From the NCBI RefSeq assembly GCF_003336875.1, contig NZ_QGNJ01000021.1:1-64000 (forward strand): a stretch of DNA of 64,000 nt, given 5' to 3'. Position numbers and translations under genes: made by a program. A model generated the notes under the pieces. The model saw only the letters and a program-made list of their open reading frames with translations, ran no database searches and was not told the origin of the DNA. The DNA comes from Oleisolibacter albus (lineage in GTDB: Bacteria; Pseudomonadota; Alphaproteobacteria; Azospirillales; Azospirillaceae). Positions 28,824 to 40,623 of this stretch are shown one piece after another; position 1 is the stretch's first letter, and the number at the start of each line of letters is the position of its first letter.

Positions 28824-28835
28824 AAACCGGTGTCA
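28822..28835 (+). promoter_or_regulatory. Hexuronate/pectin regulon operator before pectate lyase
   Basis: GGAAACCGGTGTCA contains the shared 10-mer ACCGGTGTCA with a poorer left half. It sits between the divergent hydratase and pectate lyase genes and overlaps the pectate lyase promoter. Confidence 0.7.
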
Positions 28836-28910
28836 TTTTCAAGAATGGCTGTCTTGCCACGACATCTGCGCGTGACCGAGCGGCCTGCCGCAAAAACTCG
28901 GGGGAGGATG

Positions 28911-30263
28911 ATGGTGGACCGACGTGCTCTTCTTGCCGCCGTGGCTCTGTTGCCGTTGGCGGCCTGCAGTTCGCTCTCCCAGGCCAGCGCTGGCAGTCCC
29001 GCAGCGACCGGTGCCCGGGCGGCGGGCCTGCCCGCCTTTCCCGGCGCCCTCGGCTGGGCCGCGGACACAGCGGGGGGGCGGGGCGGCCAGATCATCCGCG
29101 TGACCAGCCTGGCGGCCGAGGGGCCGGGATCTTTCCTGGAGGCCCTGGAGACCAAGGGGCCACGGATCATCGTGTTCGAGGTGGGCGGAGTCATCGATCT
29201 CGGGGGCCGGGAGATCAAGCTGACCGAGCCCTTTGTCACCATCACCGGGCAGACGGCGCCGGCGCCGGGCATCACCTTCATCCGCGGCGGCCTGCAGATC
29301 GCGACCCATAATGTCGTGGTCCGCCATATCCGTGTCCGTCCCGGCGAAGCCGGGGCGGCCAAGCACAGCGGTCTGGACATCGACGCCATCTCGACGGTGG
29401 GCGGGGCGTACAATGTCATCGTCGACCATTGCTCGCTGACCTGGGCCACGGATGAGAACCTGTCCGCCTCCGGTCCCCGGTTCAAGGGCGATGGACCGGA
29501 CGAATGGCGCCGCAATACCTCGCACCGCATCACCTTCAGCAACAATCTGGTGGCGGAGGGATTGGCCAATGCCACCCATGCCAAGGGGGAGCATTCAAAG
29601 GGCTCGCTGATCCACGACAACGTCACCGATATTCTGATCGTGGGCAATCTGTACGCTCACAACCGGGAGCGCAGCCCCCTGTTCAAGGGGGGTGTCCGCG
29701 GCGCCATCGTCAACAACCTGATCTACAATCCGGGGCCGAAGGCCATCCATTATAACCTGATCGCCCAGGAATGGGGCGACCATGCCTATCAGCGTGGACA
29801 GATGTCGGTGGTGGGCAATGTGCTGCGCGGGGGACCGGATACCCCGGCCGAGCTGCCCTTGCTGATGATCGGCGGCTCCGGCGACCTGGATTATCATCTG
29901 CGCGACAATATCCGGGTCGATTGGCGCGGCCAGCCGTTGCCGGAGGTCGGACGCTATACCACGGCGCCGCTCACGGCGTCGGCGCTGGACCAGCCCCCTG
30001 TCTGGCCGGCAGGGCTGGCGGTATTGCCCGCCGCGGCGGTTCAGGATCGCGTCATCGCCGAAGCCGGCGCCCGGCCCTGGGACCGGGACCCGATCGATGC
30101 CCGGATCGTTGCCGATGTGATCGAAGGCCGTGGCGGCTTTATCGACAGTGAACGGCAGGTTGGCGGCTATCCCGCCTATGCGGAAACCCGCCGCCCCTTC
30201 GATCCGGCGGCCTGGGATCTGCGCTTCATGATCCCGAAGTCCGGTCCGTCTGCCGGATTCTGA
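28911..30263 (+). CDS. Pectate lyase family lipoprotein (PL1-like)
   Basis: The 450-residue protein cleaves polygalacturonate by beta-elimination outside the cytoplasm. It has a lipoprotein signal ending LLPLAAC. A right-handed beta-helix carries segments typical of pectate lyases: HNVVVRHIRVRPGE and NVIVDHCSLTWATDEN (calcium and catalytic region), with further NNLIYNPG coils. The start is the second of two adjacent ATGs after GGGGAGG; the longer frame to 28746 crosses the promoter and operator. The lipobox suggests anchoring to the outer membrane. It ends at a strong hairpin shared with the convergent fcl gene. Confidence 0.88.
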   Translation: MVDRRALLAAVALLPLAACSSLSQASAGSPAATGARAAGLPAFPGALGWAADTAGGRGGQIIRVTSLAAEGPGSFLEALETKGPRIIVFEVGGVIDLGGREIKLTEPFVTITGQTAPAPGITFIRGGLQIATHNVVVRHIRVRPGEAGAAKHSGLDIDAISTVGGAYNVIVDHCSLTWATDENLSASGPRFKGDGPDEWRRNTSHRITFSNNLVAEGLANATHAKGEHSKGSLIHDNVTDILIVGNLYAHNRERSPLFKGGVRGAIVNNLIYNPGPKAIHYNLIAQEWGDHAYQRGQMSVVGNVLRGGPDTPAELPLLMIGGSGDLDYHLRDNIRVDWRGQPLPEVGRYTTAPLTASALDQPPVWPAGLAVLPAAAVQDRVIAEAGARPWDRDPIDARIVADVIEGRGGFIDSERQVGGYPAYAETRRPFDPAAWDLRFMIPKSGPSAGF

Positions 30264-30271
30264 ATCGGAAT

Positions 30272-30293
30272 CCCCGCCGCCTCGGTGGCGGGG
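30272..30293. terminator. Hairpin between convergent pectate lyase and fcl
   Basis: CCCCGCC (30272-30278) pairs with GGCGGGG (30287-30293) around an 8-base loop. It lies within 40 bp of both 3' ends and could end transcription from both sides. No long T run follows on either strand, so efficiency is uncertain. Confidence 0.55.
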
Positions 30294-30302
30294 AAGCGCC
30301 TG

Positions 30303-32665
<2,363 letters not shown>

Positions 32666-33451
32666 ATGAGTGCGCGGGTGTCCATCGTCACCACCACCTA
32701 CAATGCAGCCGCTCATATCGGCCGCATGCTGGACGCCATTGCCCTCCTGGATTGGGACAGTCTCGAATGCGTCATTGTCGATGACGGGTCCAGGGACGGG
32801 ACCGTCGATCTCGTGCGCCGCCGGGCCGCCGCCGGGCCGCGCATAAGGTTGCTGACACCCGGTCGTATCGGTCGGGCGCGGGCGCTCAATCTGGGGGTGG
32901 ATGCGGCGGCGGGACCGCTGATCGCGATCAACGACGCCGATGATATCAGCTTGCCGCACCGGCTGCGGCGGCAGGTGGCGGCGCTGACGGACTCTCCAGG
33001 ATCCGTCGCTGTCGGGACCGCCTTTGTGACAGTGGCCGAGCATGGGGACATGCCGGTGCCCCTGGTCCCGCCGGACCCCGGCGGCCGCATCATCGAGTTT
33101 GCCGCTGCGGATTTCTACCGCGGCAACCGGGTCGCCCATTCCACATTGCTGTTCCGCAAGTCGGCTTGGGCTGCGGCCGGTGGCTATAACGAGGATCTCG
33201 GTTCCTGTATCGATTTCGACTTCTATTTCCGTCTGCTGGGCCAGGGGCGGTTTGTCTATGTTGACGAGCCGCTGGTCCATGTCCGCCTGTCACCCCACAG
33301 CAGCTTCAAACGGCGGAGATTCCCTGATTATTTCCGGGATTATCGCGCTGCCCTGGCAACGGGCCGGCGGATGAACCGGATTCCCTGGGCATTGCGCATC
33401 TATGACCTGAAGCCCTGCTGGTACCATGTGCGAAAGGTCCTGGTGCAATGA
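32666..33451 (+). CDS. Family 2 glycosyltransferase
   Basis: The 261-residue GT-A enzyme opens with VSIVTTTYNAAAHIGRML, then CVIVDDGSRDGT (nucleotide-binding aspartates) and INDADD (DxD-like metal site). GSCIDFDFYFRL follows at the acceptor-side region. ATG 32666 has GAGGGA upstream. It starts a plus-strand run of overlapping genes (32666-37105) and overlaps the next by 4 bp (ATGA). It probably adds one sugar of the EPS repeat unit. Confidence 0.87.
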   Translation: MSARVSIVTTTYNAAAHIGRMLDAIALLDWDSLECVIVDDGSRDGTVDLVRRRAAAGPRIRLLTPGRIGRARALNLGVDAAAGPLIAINDADDISLPHRLRRQVAALTDSPGSVAVGTAFVTVAEHGDMPVPLVPPDPGGRIIEFAAADFYRGNRVAHSTLLFRKSAWAAAGGYNEDLGSCIDFDFYFRLLGQGRFVYVDEPLVHVRLSPHSSFKRRRFPDYFRDYRAALATGRRMNRIPWALRIYDLKPCWYHVRKVLVQ

Positions 33452-34650
33452 CGGTTTCCAGGGGAGGCGCCGATGGTGAGCTGCATCGCCGGCGCGTGGC
33501 GCTGCTGGTCAATTTCGTGCCGCCCTACCGCGTGCCGGTGCTGCGCAGGCTCCAGGCACACCTGTCGGCCCTGCGCATCCTCATCTCCACGACCATGGAG
33601 CGGGACCGGCACTGGCAGCCGGATTGGGACGGGTTGGATGTCCGCCTCCAGGCCAGCCTGTCACGGACCATGAAACTGACGCATCCCGACGGGACCGTCA
33701 TTCACACCGAACTGCACCTGCCTTATGACACCTTGATCCAGCTGGTCCGCCTCCGGCCCGACATCGTCATAACCGGTGAGATGGGCCTGCGCACGCTGAT
33801 GGCCTGGCTCTACCGGCGGCTGGTGCCGCGCAGCCGGCTGGTCATCTGGGCCACCCTGTCGGACCGGACGGAAACCAAGGCCGGACGTCTGCGCACCAGG
33901 CTGCGCCGGCTGCTGCTATGGGGGGCAGACGCCGTTCTCACCAACGGCCAGTCAGGCCGGCGCTACCTGCAACGGCTTGGCTGTCCGGCGCAGCGCATCC
34001 ATCCGATCGGTCAAGCCGTTCCTGTTTCCCTGTTCCGGCAGCCGCCCTTTCGACCGCCGGAGACGGCCCACGATCTGGTTTTCATCGGCAATCTTGAGGC
34101 TTGGAAAGGGTTGCTTCCGGCCCTCGATCAGCTTCGCGGCTGGGCCGAGCAGCGGCCGGTGGCCGGCATCCGTCTGCAGATCATCGGCAGGGGCCGGCAG
34201 CGTTCCGATGTTCTGGAGGCGATGGCCCGGCTTCCGGCCAATGTCACGGCGCATCTCGCCGATCCCATCCCCTACGCGGCCATGCCGGCCCTTTACGCAA
34301 AAGCGGGCGTTCTGCTCCTTCCCTCTCTCTATGAGGAATGGGGTCTGGTGGTGAATGAGGCCATGGCGGCCGGCGTGGTGGTTCTGGGCAGCCGGCACGC
34401 ACAGGCCGTGGAGGAGTTGATCGAGGACGGGCGCACCGGCTTCATCTTCGATCCGGAGGTGCCTGGCAGTCTGGCTGCGGCCCTGGACCGGTTGATGGCG
34501 GCATCCCCGGCCGAGCTGGATGTGATCCGGGCCGCCGCGCAGGCCCGGATCGCTGCGGTCACGCCGGACGCCATGGCCGACCATATGGCGGCGGTATTGG
34601 CCGGCATATCGTCCGGGAGGGCAGCCATGCTGCAGGGGGGGCTGCCATGA
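33448..34650 (+). CDS. Family 4 glycosyltransferase
   Basis: The 400-residue GT-B enzyme has FIGNLEAWKGL (start of the C-terminal Rossmann domain), LQIIGRGRQR and PSLYEEWGLVVNEAMAAGV. The last is the E-x7-E nucleotide-sugar motif of GT4 enzymes. Both ends overlap neighbours by 4 bp (ATGA), so translation is coupled in the EPS operon. Sugar specificity is unknown. Confidence 0.87.
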   Translation: MTVSRGGADGELHRRRVALLVNFVPPYRVPVLRRLQAHLSALRILISTTMERDRHWQPDWDGLDVRLQASLSRTMKLTHPDGTVIHTELHLPYDTLIQLVRLRPDIVITGEMGLRTLMAWLYRRLVPRSRLVIWATLSDRTETKAGRLRTRLRRLLLWGADAVLTNGQSGRRYLQRLGCPAQRIHPIGQAVPVSLFRQPPFRPPETAHDLVFIGNLEAWKGLLPALDQLRGWAEQRPVAGIRLQIIGRGRQRSDVLEAMARLPANVTAHLADPIPYAAMPALYAKAGVLLLPSLYEEWGLVVNEAMAAGVVVLGSRHAQAVEELIEDGRTGFIFDPEVPGSLAAALDRLMAASPAELDVIRAAAQARIAAVTPDAMADHMAAVLAGISSGRAAMLQGGLP

Positions 34651-35837
34651 CCCTGGTCACGGCCCGGCTGCCGCGGGTGGGCGGCGGGGCATCGTCCCTG
34701 CTGCTTGCGGCCTGTGCCTTCGGCTTTGTCACGGACTTCTTCAACAAAATTCCACTGGCCGGCGGCCTGTCCCTGGCGGGGGCAATTTCTGCACTGTTTG
34801 CCGTCCTGATTCTGATCCACTGCCTCAGTGCCGTCCGGTTGCCCCGGCATCTCATGATTCCTGCCGGCATGCAGTCCGGATTTCTGCTGCTGGCGGTGAC
34901 CGTATCCCTGGTGTCCGGCCTGCCGATATCCGGGGTGCAGAATCTGGTGACCTATACCGCCTTCATCGGCGCGCTCCATGCCTCGGCCGCGCTCAGCCTG
35001 CTGGACCCTGGCTTTCCACTGCGGCTGATGCGGCTGATCCTGCGGCTGTCCCAGCTGTTGGCCGCCACCTATCTGGTCCTGGCCCTCGTGTTGGGGCCTG
35101 GACACGATCTGGTGTTCGCGCCGCGCAGCACGGCGATGATCCTGATCCTGGGCGTAGCGGTCAGCGTGGCGGCCACCCCCTGGACGTCGCCCCACGGCGC
35201 GATGCGGCTTCTGCTGCTGCTGGTGGCCATTGGCGCATCGTTGTCGCGCATGGCGCTGCTGACCGCACTGTTGCTTGTCACTCTGTCCAGCCTGCACCGG
35301 GGCACTTGGGCCGGCCGGCTGCTTCTGCTGGGCAGTCTCGGCGGTCTGGGTGGACTGTTCCTTTGGCTGATCGATGCCATTCCCGCTTTGCGCAGCCGTA
35401 TGATGGAAGGGGATGCCGCCGTCCAGGTCGGCGGCCTCACACTCAACACCAGCGGGCGCATGGTGCTGTGGGACCATCTGTTCGCCAAGGTGCAGACCTC
35501 TCCCTGGATCGGGCATGGTGCCGGTTCATCCGGCATGGAGACCATAAAGTTCTACGCCATTGCCCATGCCCATAATGATTATCTTCGTCTGCTCTATGAT
35601 TTCGGGCTGATTGGCCTGGTTCTGTTTGTTTTGCCGCTCCTGCTCATCCTGCGCCGGAACTATCGCCACGCTCTGAACAGCGGCAGCCCGCTTAACCGTG
35701 CGGCCGTCCTTGCCGGCATTGGCCTGCTCTGTCTGATGGTCACCGATATCCCCGTCGTATTCTTCGGGCTGATGATGGGGGTGGCCTTGCTCAATGGGGC
35801 TGGAAGCGCGGCCATCATTCGTCAGCACGGGTCATGA
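34647..35837 (+). CDS. O-antigen ligase / polymerase family membrane protein (Wzy candidate)
   Basis: The 396-residue protein has about 10-12 predicted membrane helices and one larger loop near residues 240-310, where conserved residues of Wzy/WaaL proteins sit (LNTSGRMVLWDHLFAKVQTSPWIGHG, then HAHNDYLRLLYDFGLIG). That H-x2-N-D-Y/L-x2-L pattern is typical of the O-antigen ligase domain. It lies inside the glycosyltransferase operon, which favours a Wzy polymerase over a ligase. A second such protein is at 48491. Confidence 0.82.
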   Translation: MTLVTARLPRVGGGASSLLLAACAFGFVTDFFNKIPLAGGLSLAGAISALFAVLILIHCLSAVRLPRHLMIPAGMQSGFLLLAVTVSLVSGLPISGVQNLVTYTAFIGALHASAALSLLDPGFPLRLMRLILRLSQLLAATYLVLALVLGPGHDLVFAPRSTAMILILGVAVSVAATPWTSPHGAMRLLLLLVAIGASLSRMALLTALLLVTLSSLHRGTWAGRLLLLGSLGGLGGLFLWLIDAIPALRSRMMEGDAAVQVGGLTLNTSGRMVLWDHLFAKVQTSPWIGHGAGSSGMETIKFYAIAHAHNDYLRLLYDFGLIGLVLFVLPLLLILRRNYRHALNSGSPLNRAAVLAGIGLLCLMVTDIPVVFFGLMMGVALLNGAGSAAIIRQHGS

Positions 35838-37105
35838 TGCCCAGCCGTCCCCGGGTTCTGCTCTCGGCTGTCGCCTTTGATCCAAGCCGCGGGTCGGAGC
35901 CGGGGATGGGCTGGAACTGGGCGTGCGCCTTGTCGGAGCATGCCGATCTGCACATCCTCACGCAGCATGACAATGGCAACAAAGAGCGTATAGACCGCCT
36001 TCGCGCGCAGGGCCTCGGACTGCATCCATCGGCGACAATCCATTACCTGCCGGCATTCCTGCCCCCTGCCGATGATCCGGACCGCGCCCGGATCGGCGCC
36101 TCTCCGTTCAGATATTATCGGGCATATCGGCGCTGGCAATGGATGGCATTCTTGCACGCGCAGAAGATTGTTGCGGATAACCAGATCGATATCGTCCACC
36201 ATCTCAACATGACAGGCTATCGGGAACCTGGTTACCTCTGGCTTCTTGATCGTCCTTTTGTCATCGGCCCTGTGGGCGGCTTTCTTAATTATCCGTGGTC
36301 ATACATGCCGGTTCTGCGGCCCGCCGAGCGCCTGCGCCAGTCGGCGCGGAGCATCGTGAACACCCTCACCATGCGGTTGGACCGACGGGTTGCGCGAGCC
36401 TTGCGGACGGCGGCTGTGGTTCTGGCGGCGACGTCGGCGGATGCGGAAATGATGCGCCGTTGCTATGGACTCAAGCCACTGGTCACCGGCGATGCCGCGT
36501 GTGGTCCCATGCCGGACCGCCCCCGCCGGATTGCCGGAAACAGTCTGACATTGGTCAGCAGCGGTCTGCATATCGCGCGGAAATCGCTTCCCGTGGGCTT
36601 GCATGCCCTCGCCCTGCTGGGGCCGGATGTCCCGTGGACATTGCATCTGTTGGGCGAGGGGCCGGAAACCCCCCATCTGCGGGGGCTGGCCGACGGGTTG
36701 GGGATCACGGAGCGGATTGTCTGGCATGGGTGGCGGCCGCGTGCCGAGGCGATCGAGATCATGAAAGATGCCGACATCTTCCTTTTCCCCAGCCTGCTGG
36801 AAGGATCGGCAACCGTCGTGATGGAGGCGCTGAGTCTGGGGCTTCCGGTTGTCTGCTTTGACTGTTGCGGGATGCATGACAGCATCACACCGGATTGCGG
36901 AATTGCCATTCCCACGACACCGGCCTCTACCGCGGCATCCCGCTTCGCGGTAGCCATCCAGGCGTTGTGGCGGTCGCCGGAGACGCGCGAGAAACTCGCC
37001 GACGGCGCCCGCGCCCGGGCACAGGAACTCAGCTATCCGGCCCGGGCCGCCCAGGTGGCGCATCTCTATCAGTCCCTTGTCGGCGCGGCAGGTCATAGTC
37101 CCTGA
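35834..37105 (+). CDS. Family 4 glycosyltransferase
   Basis: The 423-residue enzyme has an N-terminal domain with GSEPGMGWNWACAL and DIVHHLNMTGYREPGYLW, a short glycine-rich GPVGGFLNYP. The C-terminal part has VSSGLHIARKSLPVGLHAL, LHLLGEGPET and FPSLLEGSATVVMEALSLGLPV (E-x7-E site). It overlaps the ligase-type gene by 4 bp and is the last of this plus-strand run. Its final 13 bases overlap the convergent flippase gene. Confidence 0.87.
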   Translation: MMPSRPRVLLSAVAFDPSRGSEPGMGWNWACALSEHADLHILTQHDNGNKERIDRLRAQGLGLHPSATIHYLPAFLPPADDPDRARIGASPFRYYRAYRRWQWMAFLHAQKIVADNQIDIVHHLNMTGYREPGYLWLLDRPFVIGPVGGFLNYPWSYMPVLRPAERLRQSARSIVNTLTMRLDRRVARALRTAAVVLAATSADAEMMRRCYGLKPLVTGDAACGPMPDRPRRIAGNSLTLVSSGLHIARKSLPVGLHALALLGPDVPWTLHLLGEGPETPHLRGLADGLGITERIVWHGWRPRAEAIEIMKDADIFLFPSLLEGSATVVMEALSLGLPVVCFDCCGMHDSITPDCGIAIPTTPASTAASRFAVAIQALWRSPETREKLADGARARAQELSYPARAAQVAHLYQSLVGAAGHSP

Positions 37106-38421
37106 CGCGTGCGCAACGCCGCCCACCCGATGCCGGGCGTCACCGCGATCCCTGCGAGTGCCATGGCCCAGGCGATCGACATTGCGCTCGGGGGCAGCAG
37201 CAGCAGCCCCAATCCCAGGACGACCAGTCCGGCAATTCGGCTCCAGAACACCGGTTGCGTTCTTCCCGTGGCAAGCAGACCGAAGCCTAACCCCTGCCGG
37301 CAGGCATCGGTTGCGGCGATGAGGAAGAGAGGCAGCAGAAGTGACGTGGACTTAATGAGAGATTGATCCCCATACAAAAACATGATCAGTAAATCCGTTG
37401 ATGAATAAAGGAAAATTCCGTACATAATAGCGGCTATTGTGAATAAAATTCCGCCAATTGCGCTGTAATTGCGGGCGGAATTTTGGCGGGTCTTGTGGAT
37501 TTTCATTGTCACTCGTGGAATCATTGCGGTGTAAAGCGCCGACATGATTTGCGTGAACGGCATGAATAGGTTCTGCATGGCGCGCAAGGTTCCCGCGTCA
37601 TGCAGGCTGACCAGAGAGGCGGTATACGCGATCACGCCTTGATTTCCGATCCAGAACGCCACGCTTGTGCCGACGAGCCAGCGCCCGGCCCGCCAAAGGA
37701 GTGGGCACATCCAGACCAGGAGGCGCCGTGACGGACGCACCAGCGGGGTGGGGTGAAGCCAGATATTCACAAGAATTGCGGCTGTGCTTGCCACACTCCA
37801 CAGCAAGACGGCTCCTTCGGCGTGTCCACCATGGGCAGACAATGCCGCCCCAATCAGCAAGAGGAGAAGGTAGGCGGTGGAGCCGGGAAGTGACCTCCCG
37901 ATAGATCCGTGCAGATAGAAGTTTCGCCGTGTCTGCATGTGCATGCGCCACGTTATGTTTGCAATGGCCAAGCACATCACCATGAATATATCTTCAATAC
38001 ATGACATGTATCCGAAAAAAATAATTAGTATTGAAAGGGCGCTTGAGGCAATGAAGCTGATGAAAAGTCCCGAAGTGAGCAGCTCAGGGCGTTTGAATCT
38101 GCTGCATCTCGCGTGAACCATCGGCATCGGATCGGAGATGAGCGCCGAGACGCATCCCTCTGCCAGAAAGGCCAGAACCCAGACCAAGCTGAATCGCCCG
38201 AACTCGGTGACGCCGAGCGTCCGTGTCAGAAGTGCAGTGAATGTGAACGTGGCCAGTCCCTGTATGGCCTGATCGGCCAATGAAAATGCAGCACCTCTGG
38301 AGACGAAGACGGGACTGATGCTGGGACGTGATATCCAGATTCTGATGATTTTATCGCGTGTGAATGTCGTCATTTTCCGCGGTTTGTTTGAGCCATTGAT
38401 CTGCAACGGGTGGTCGCTCAT
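37093..38421 (-). CDS. Polysaccharide flippase (Wzx-type, MATE/MOP superfamily)
   Basis: The 442-residue protein has about 12 predicted membrane helices and the N-terminal pattern RGAAFSLADQAIQGLATFTFTALL seen in PST-family exporters. It would move lipid-linked repeat units across the inner membrane. A stretch of this gene (about 37340-38400) is visibly lower in GC than its neighbours, which suggests separate ancestry; Wzx genes are often divergent and transferred. ATG 38421 is used; ATG 38373 is an alternative. Confidence 0.85.
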   Translation of the reverse strand: MSDHPLQINGSNKPRKMTTFTRDKIIRIWISRPSISPVFVSRGAAFSLADQAIQGLATFTFTALLTRTLGVTEFGRFSLVWVLAFLAEGCVSALISDPMPMVHARCSRFKRPELLTSGLFISFIASSALSILIIFFGYMSCIEDIFMVMCLAIANITWRMHMQTRRNFYLHGSIGRSLPGSTAYLLLLLIGAALSAHGGHAEGAVLLWSVASTAAILVNIWLHPTPLVRPSRRLLVWMCPLLWRAGRWLVGTSVAFWIGNQGVIAYTASLVSLHDAGTLRAMQNLFMPFTQIMSALYTAMIPRVTMKIHKTRQNSARNYSAIGGILFTIAAIMYGIFLYSSTDLLIMFLYGDQSLIKSTSLLLPLFLIAATDACRQGLGFGLLATGRTQPVFWSRIAGLVVLGLGLLLLPPSAMSIAWAMALAGIAVTPGIGWAALRTRQGL

Positions 38422-38559
38422 TGCGATGAAACCTCAGAGACGGATCACCCCGGCCTCCGCCTGGAGAGCCATGGCCGAGTAAGGACCGGCGGTCATGATC
38501 ATCAGCTGACGCTGGCGAGACGGGTGGCCACGGCCGGACTCCTGTCGCTGTCGAGGGGA

Positions 38560-39714
38560 CTACCGTCCTGCGATCTTGCTGCGATCAAATGAGGGCACCG
38601 GGGCCGTATCGGGCAGACGGGGGCCGTTCACGGCCCGATCCAGGGCCGCATGGAAGTGACCGGGTGTATAGTTGGTGCAGTAGCGCTGCCGTGCGGCCAG
38701 CCGGTCGGTCCGCAGGCGGTCCGGCGCGGCGGCATAAAAGGCGATCCGCGCCGCCAGTTGGCGGGAGATGGTGTCCGGTGGTGACCCGGCGGCAATGACA
38801 TTGTCCTGAAGCGCCGGCCCCAGCAGATCCGCCACAGCGCCGGTGGCATAGACGATGGGAACCGTTCCGGCCGCCATGGCCTCGATCACCACCAGCGGCG
38901 TATGGTCGTGGCGGCTGGGATAGGCCAGGATGTCGGCCCAGCCGATGGCCCGCTCCTTGTCTGCGCCGTAAAGGGGACCTGTCACCGCGACGGTCTGCTC
39001 CAGCCCGGCCTGCCGCACGGCCCCGCGCACCCGATCCAGGGTCAGGGCCGCTGTCGGAGCGCCCACCAGCTTGGCCTCGAAGGGGATGCCGGCCGCGGCC
39101 AGTTGCGCCAGGGCGGCGATCACCTCCTGCACGCCTTTGCCGGGGATGAGGTTGGCCAGATGCAGGATACGCAGCGGGCCGGGGGATCGGTCCGGTGGCG
39201 GTCCAGGATCGGGCGCCGGGTTGGGAACCGGCCAGATCCGGGCGAATCGGCCGGACCCCCGGGCACGCCGCGCGCTGTGGCTGGCGCTGGTCAGAAGCTC
39301 TGTTCCCCGCAGGCAGATACGCAGCAGCCGGTCGCCGGCCGCGCGTCCGGACAGGATCGCCTCCAGCCCCTCTGCATGCAGATGCACCAGACAGCGCTGC
39401 GCCGTCAGCCGTCCGAGCAGGATGATGGCCCCGTCGCGGAACCGGGCAGACCCGAAAGGCGACAGGGTCGTGTAGCTGAGGTCGGCAGGGCCGCGCCGGC
39501 ACCGCGCCACCAGCAGGCGGGCTGCGCTGCGAATCAGCTGCAAAGCCTTGCGCAGCCTGTTCCGCCCCAGGTCGGTCAGATTGCCGGACTGTCCGATATC
39601 GACCGCAAGCACGGCCAGACCCGGACGGTCCCGCAGATGGGTCCAGGCCTGCAGCGTGACCTGGGTCACGCCATGGACCGGCGGCGGAAGGGGCGCCAGG
39701 AATTGCAGCCTCAT
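38560..39714 (-). CDS. Family 4 glycosyltransferase
   Basis: About 384 residues. It starts MRLQFLAPLPPPVHGVTQVT, the usual PPPxHG loop of bacterial GT4 enzymes. The C-terminal half shows LHLANLIPGKGVQEVIAAL, FEAKLVGAP and YPSRHDHTPLVVIEAMAAGT (E-x7-E variant). ATG 39714 is preferred; four residues earlier another start exists (39726). It is divergent from the WecG/TagA-type gene and presumably adds a sugar in the EPS repeat unit. Confidence 0.85.
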   Translation of the reverse strand: MRLQFLAPLPPPVHGVTQVTLQAWTHLRDRPGLAVLAVDIGQSGNLTDLGRNRLRKALQLIRSAARLLVARCRRGPADLSYTTLSPFGSARFRDGAIILLGRLTAQRCLVHLHAEGLEAILSGRAAGDRLLRICLRGTELLTSASHSARRARGSGRFARIWPVPNPAPDPGPPPDRSPGPLRILHLANLIPGKGVQEVIAALAQLAAAGIPFEAKLVGAPTAALTLDRVRGAVRQAGLEQTVAVTGPLYGADKERAIGWADILAYPSRHDHTPLVVIEAMAAGTVPIVYATGAVADLLGPALQDNVIAAGSPPDTISRQLAARIAFYAAAPDRLRTDRLAARQRYCTNYTPGHFHAALDRAVNGPRLPDTAPVPSFDRSKIAGR

Positions 39715-39823
39715 CGTTACCACCAAAGCGTTAAAATTTTAGCAAAACACAATCTCAATAGCACAGATCCCGTTTTAAGCGTATAGATTGCTGTGTTGGG
39801 CAACCAAAAGTGATGGTGGTGCG

Positions 39824-40615
39824 ATGTCGGCGACGGTGATCAATACGTCAGTCCTGGGCACCGCCGTCAGCGCGGTGGACCTGGATCGGGCCATCCACGT
39901 CATCCATGGCTGGCTGCGCGATGGACAGCACCACTTCGTCTGCGTGCGCGATGCCCACGGCATTGTGCGGGGGCTGGATGAACCGTGGCTGCGTGACCTG
40001 CACGCCCGGGCCGGGCTGGTGGTGCCCGATGGTTGGCCCGTGGCGGCATTGCTGCGCTGGCGTGGCTACAGGCACGTTGCGCAGGTGCGGGGGTGCGATC
40101 TCATGCGCCGGCTCTGCGCTGATTCGATCCGATACGGCTACCGCCATTTCTTCTATGGCGGCGCCCCGGGTGTGGCGGAGGAACTGGCTGGACGGTTGGG
40201 GGCGGCATATCCCGGTCTTCAGGTCGCCGGCGTCCTGTCGCCACCGTATCGTAACCTGACCGTGCAGGAGGATGAGCGGATCATACGGACCATCAACGCT
40301 GCCAGGGCGGATATCGTCTGGGTGGGGTTGAGTACGCCCAAGCAGGAATTGTGGATGGACGCCCATCGCGACCGACTGGCCGCCAATGTCCAACTCGGTG
40401 TCGGGGCGGCCTTCGATTTCCTGACCGGCCGTCGCACTGAGGCACCCGGATGGGTCCGGCGGTCGGGTCTGGAATGGGCCTATCGTATGGCCTGCGAACC
40501 GCGGCGGCTGGGGCCGCGCTATCTGCATGTGGTGCCGCGGTTCCTGGCCGGCGTGGCGGTCGAGGCGGTGCAGCAGCGGCCGGAGCGCCACCGCTTGCCC
40601 CAGCCCAAGGCCTGA
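39824..40615 (+). CDS. WecG/TagA/CpsF-family glycosyltransferase
   Basis: The 263-residue family 26 transferase typically adds the second sugar to the undecaprenyl-diphosphate-linked primer. Diagnostic segments are LVVPDGWPVAALLRWRG and VGLSTPKQELWMDAHRDRL, with a late GVGAAFDFLTGR. ATG 39824 fits the family start. It lies 8 bases before the epimerase gene, so they form an operon. Together with the priming transferase at 50991 it fits initiation of EPS assembly. Confidence 0.9.
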   Translation: MSATVINTSVLGTAVSAVDLDRAIHVIHGWLRDGQHHFVCVRDAHGIVRGLDEPWLRDLHARAGLVVPDGWPVAALLRWRGYRHVAQVRGCDLMRRLCADSIRYGYRHFFYGGAPGVAEELAGRLGAAYPGLQVAGVLSPPYRNLTVQEDERIIRTINAARADIVWVGLSTPKQELWMDAHRDRLAANVQLGVGAAFDFLTGRRTEAPGWVRRSGLEWAYRMACEPRRLGPRYLHVVPRFLAGVAVEAVQQRPERHRLPQPKA

Positions 40616-40623
40616 GGTGCCGC

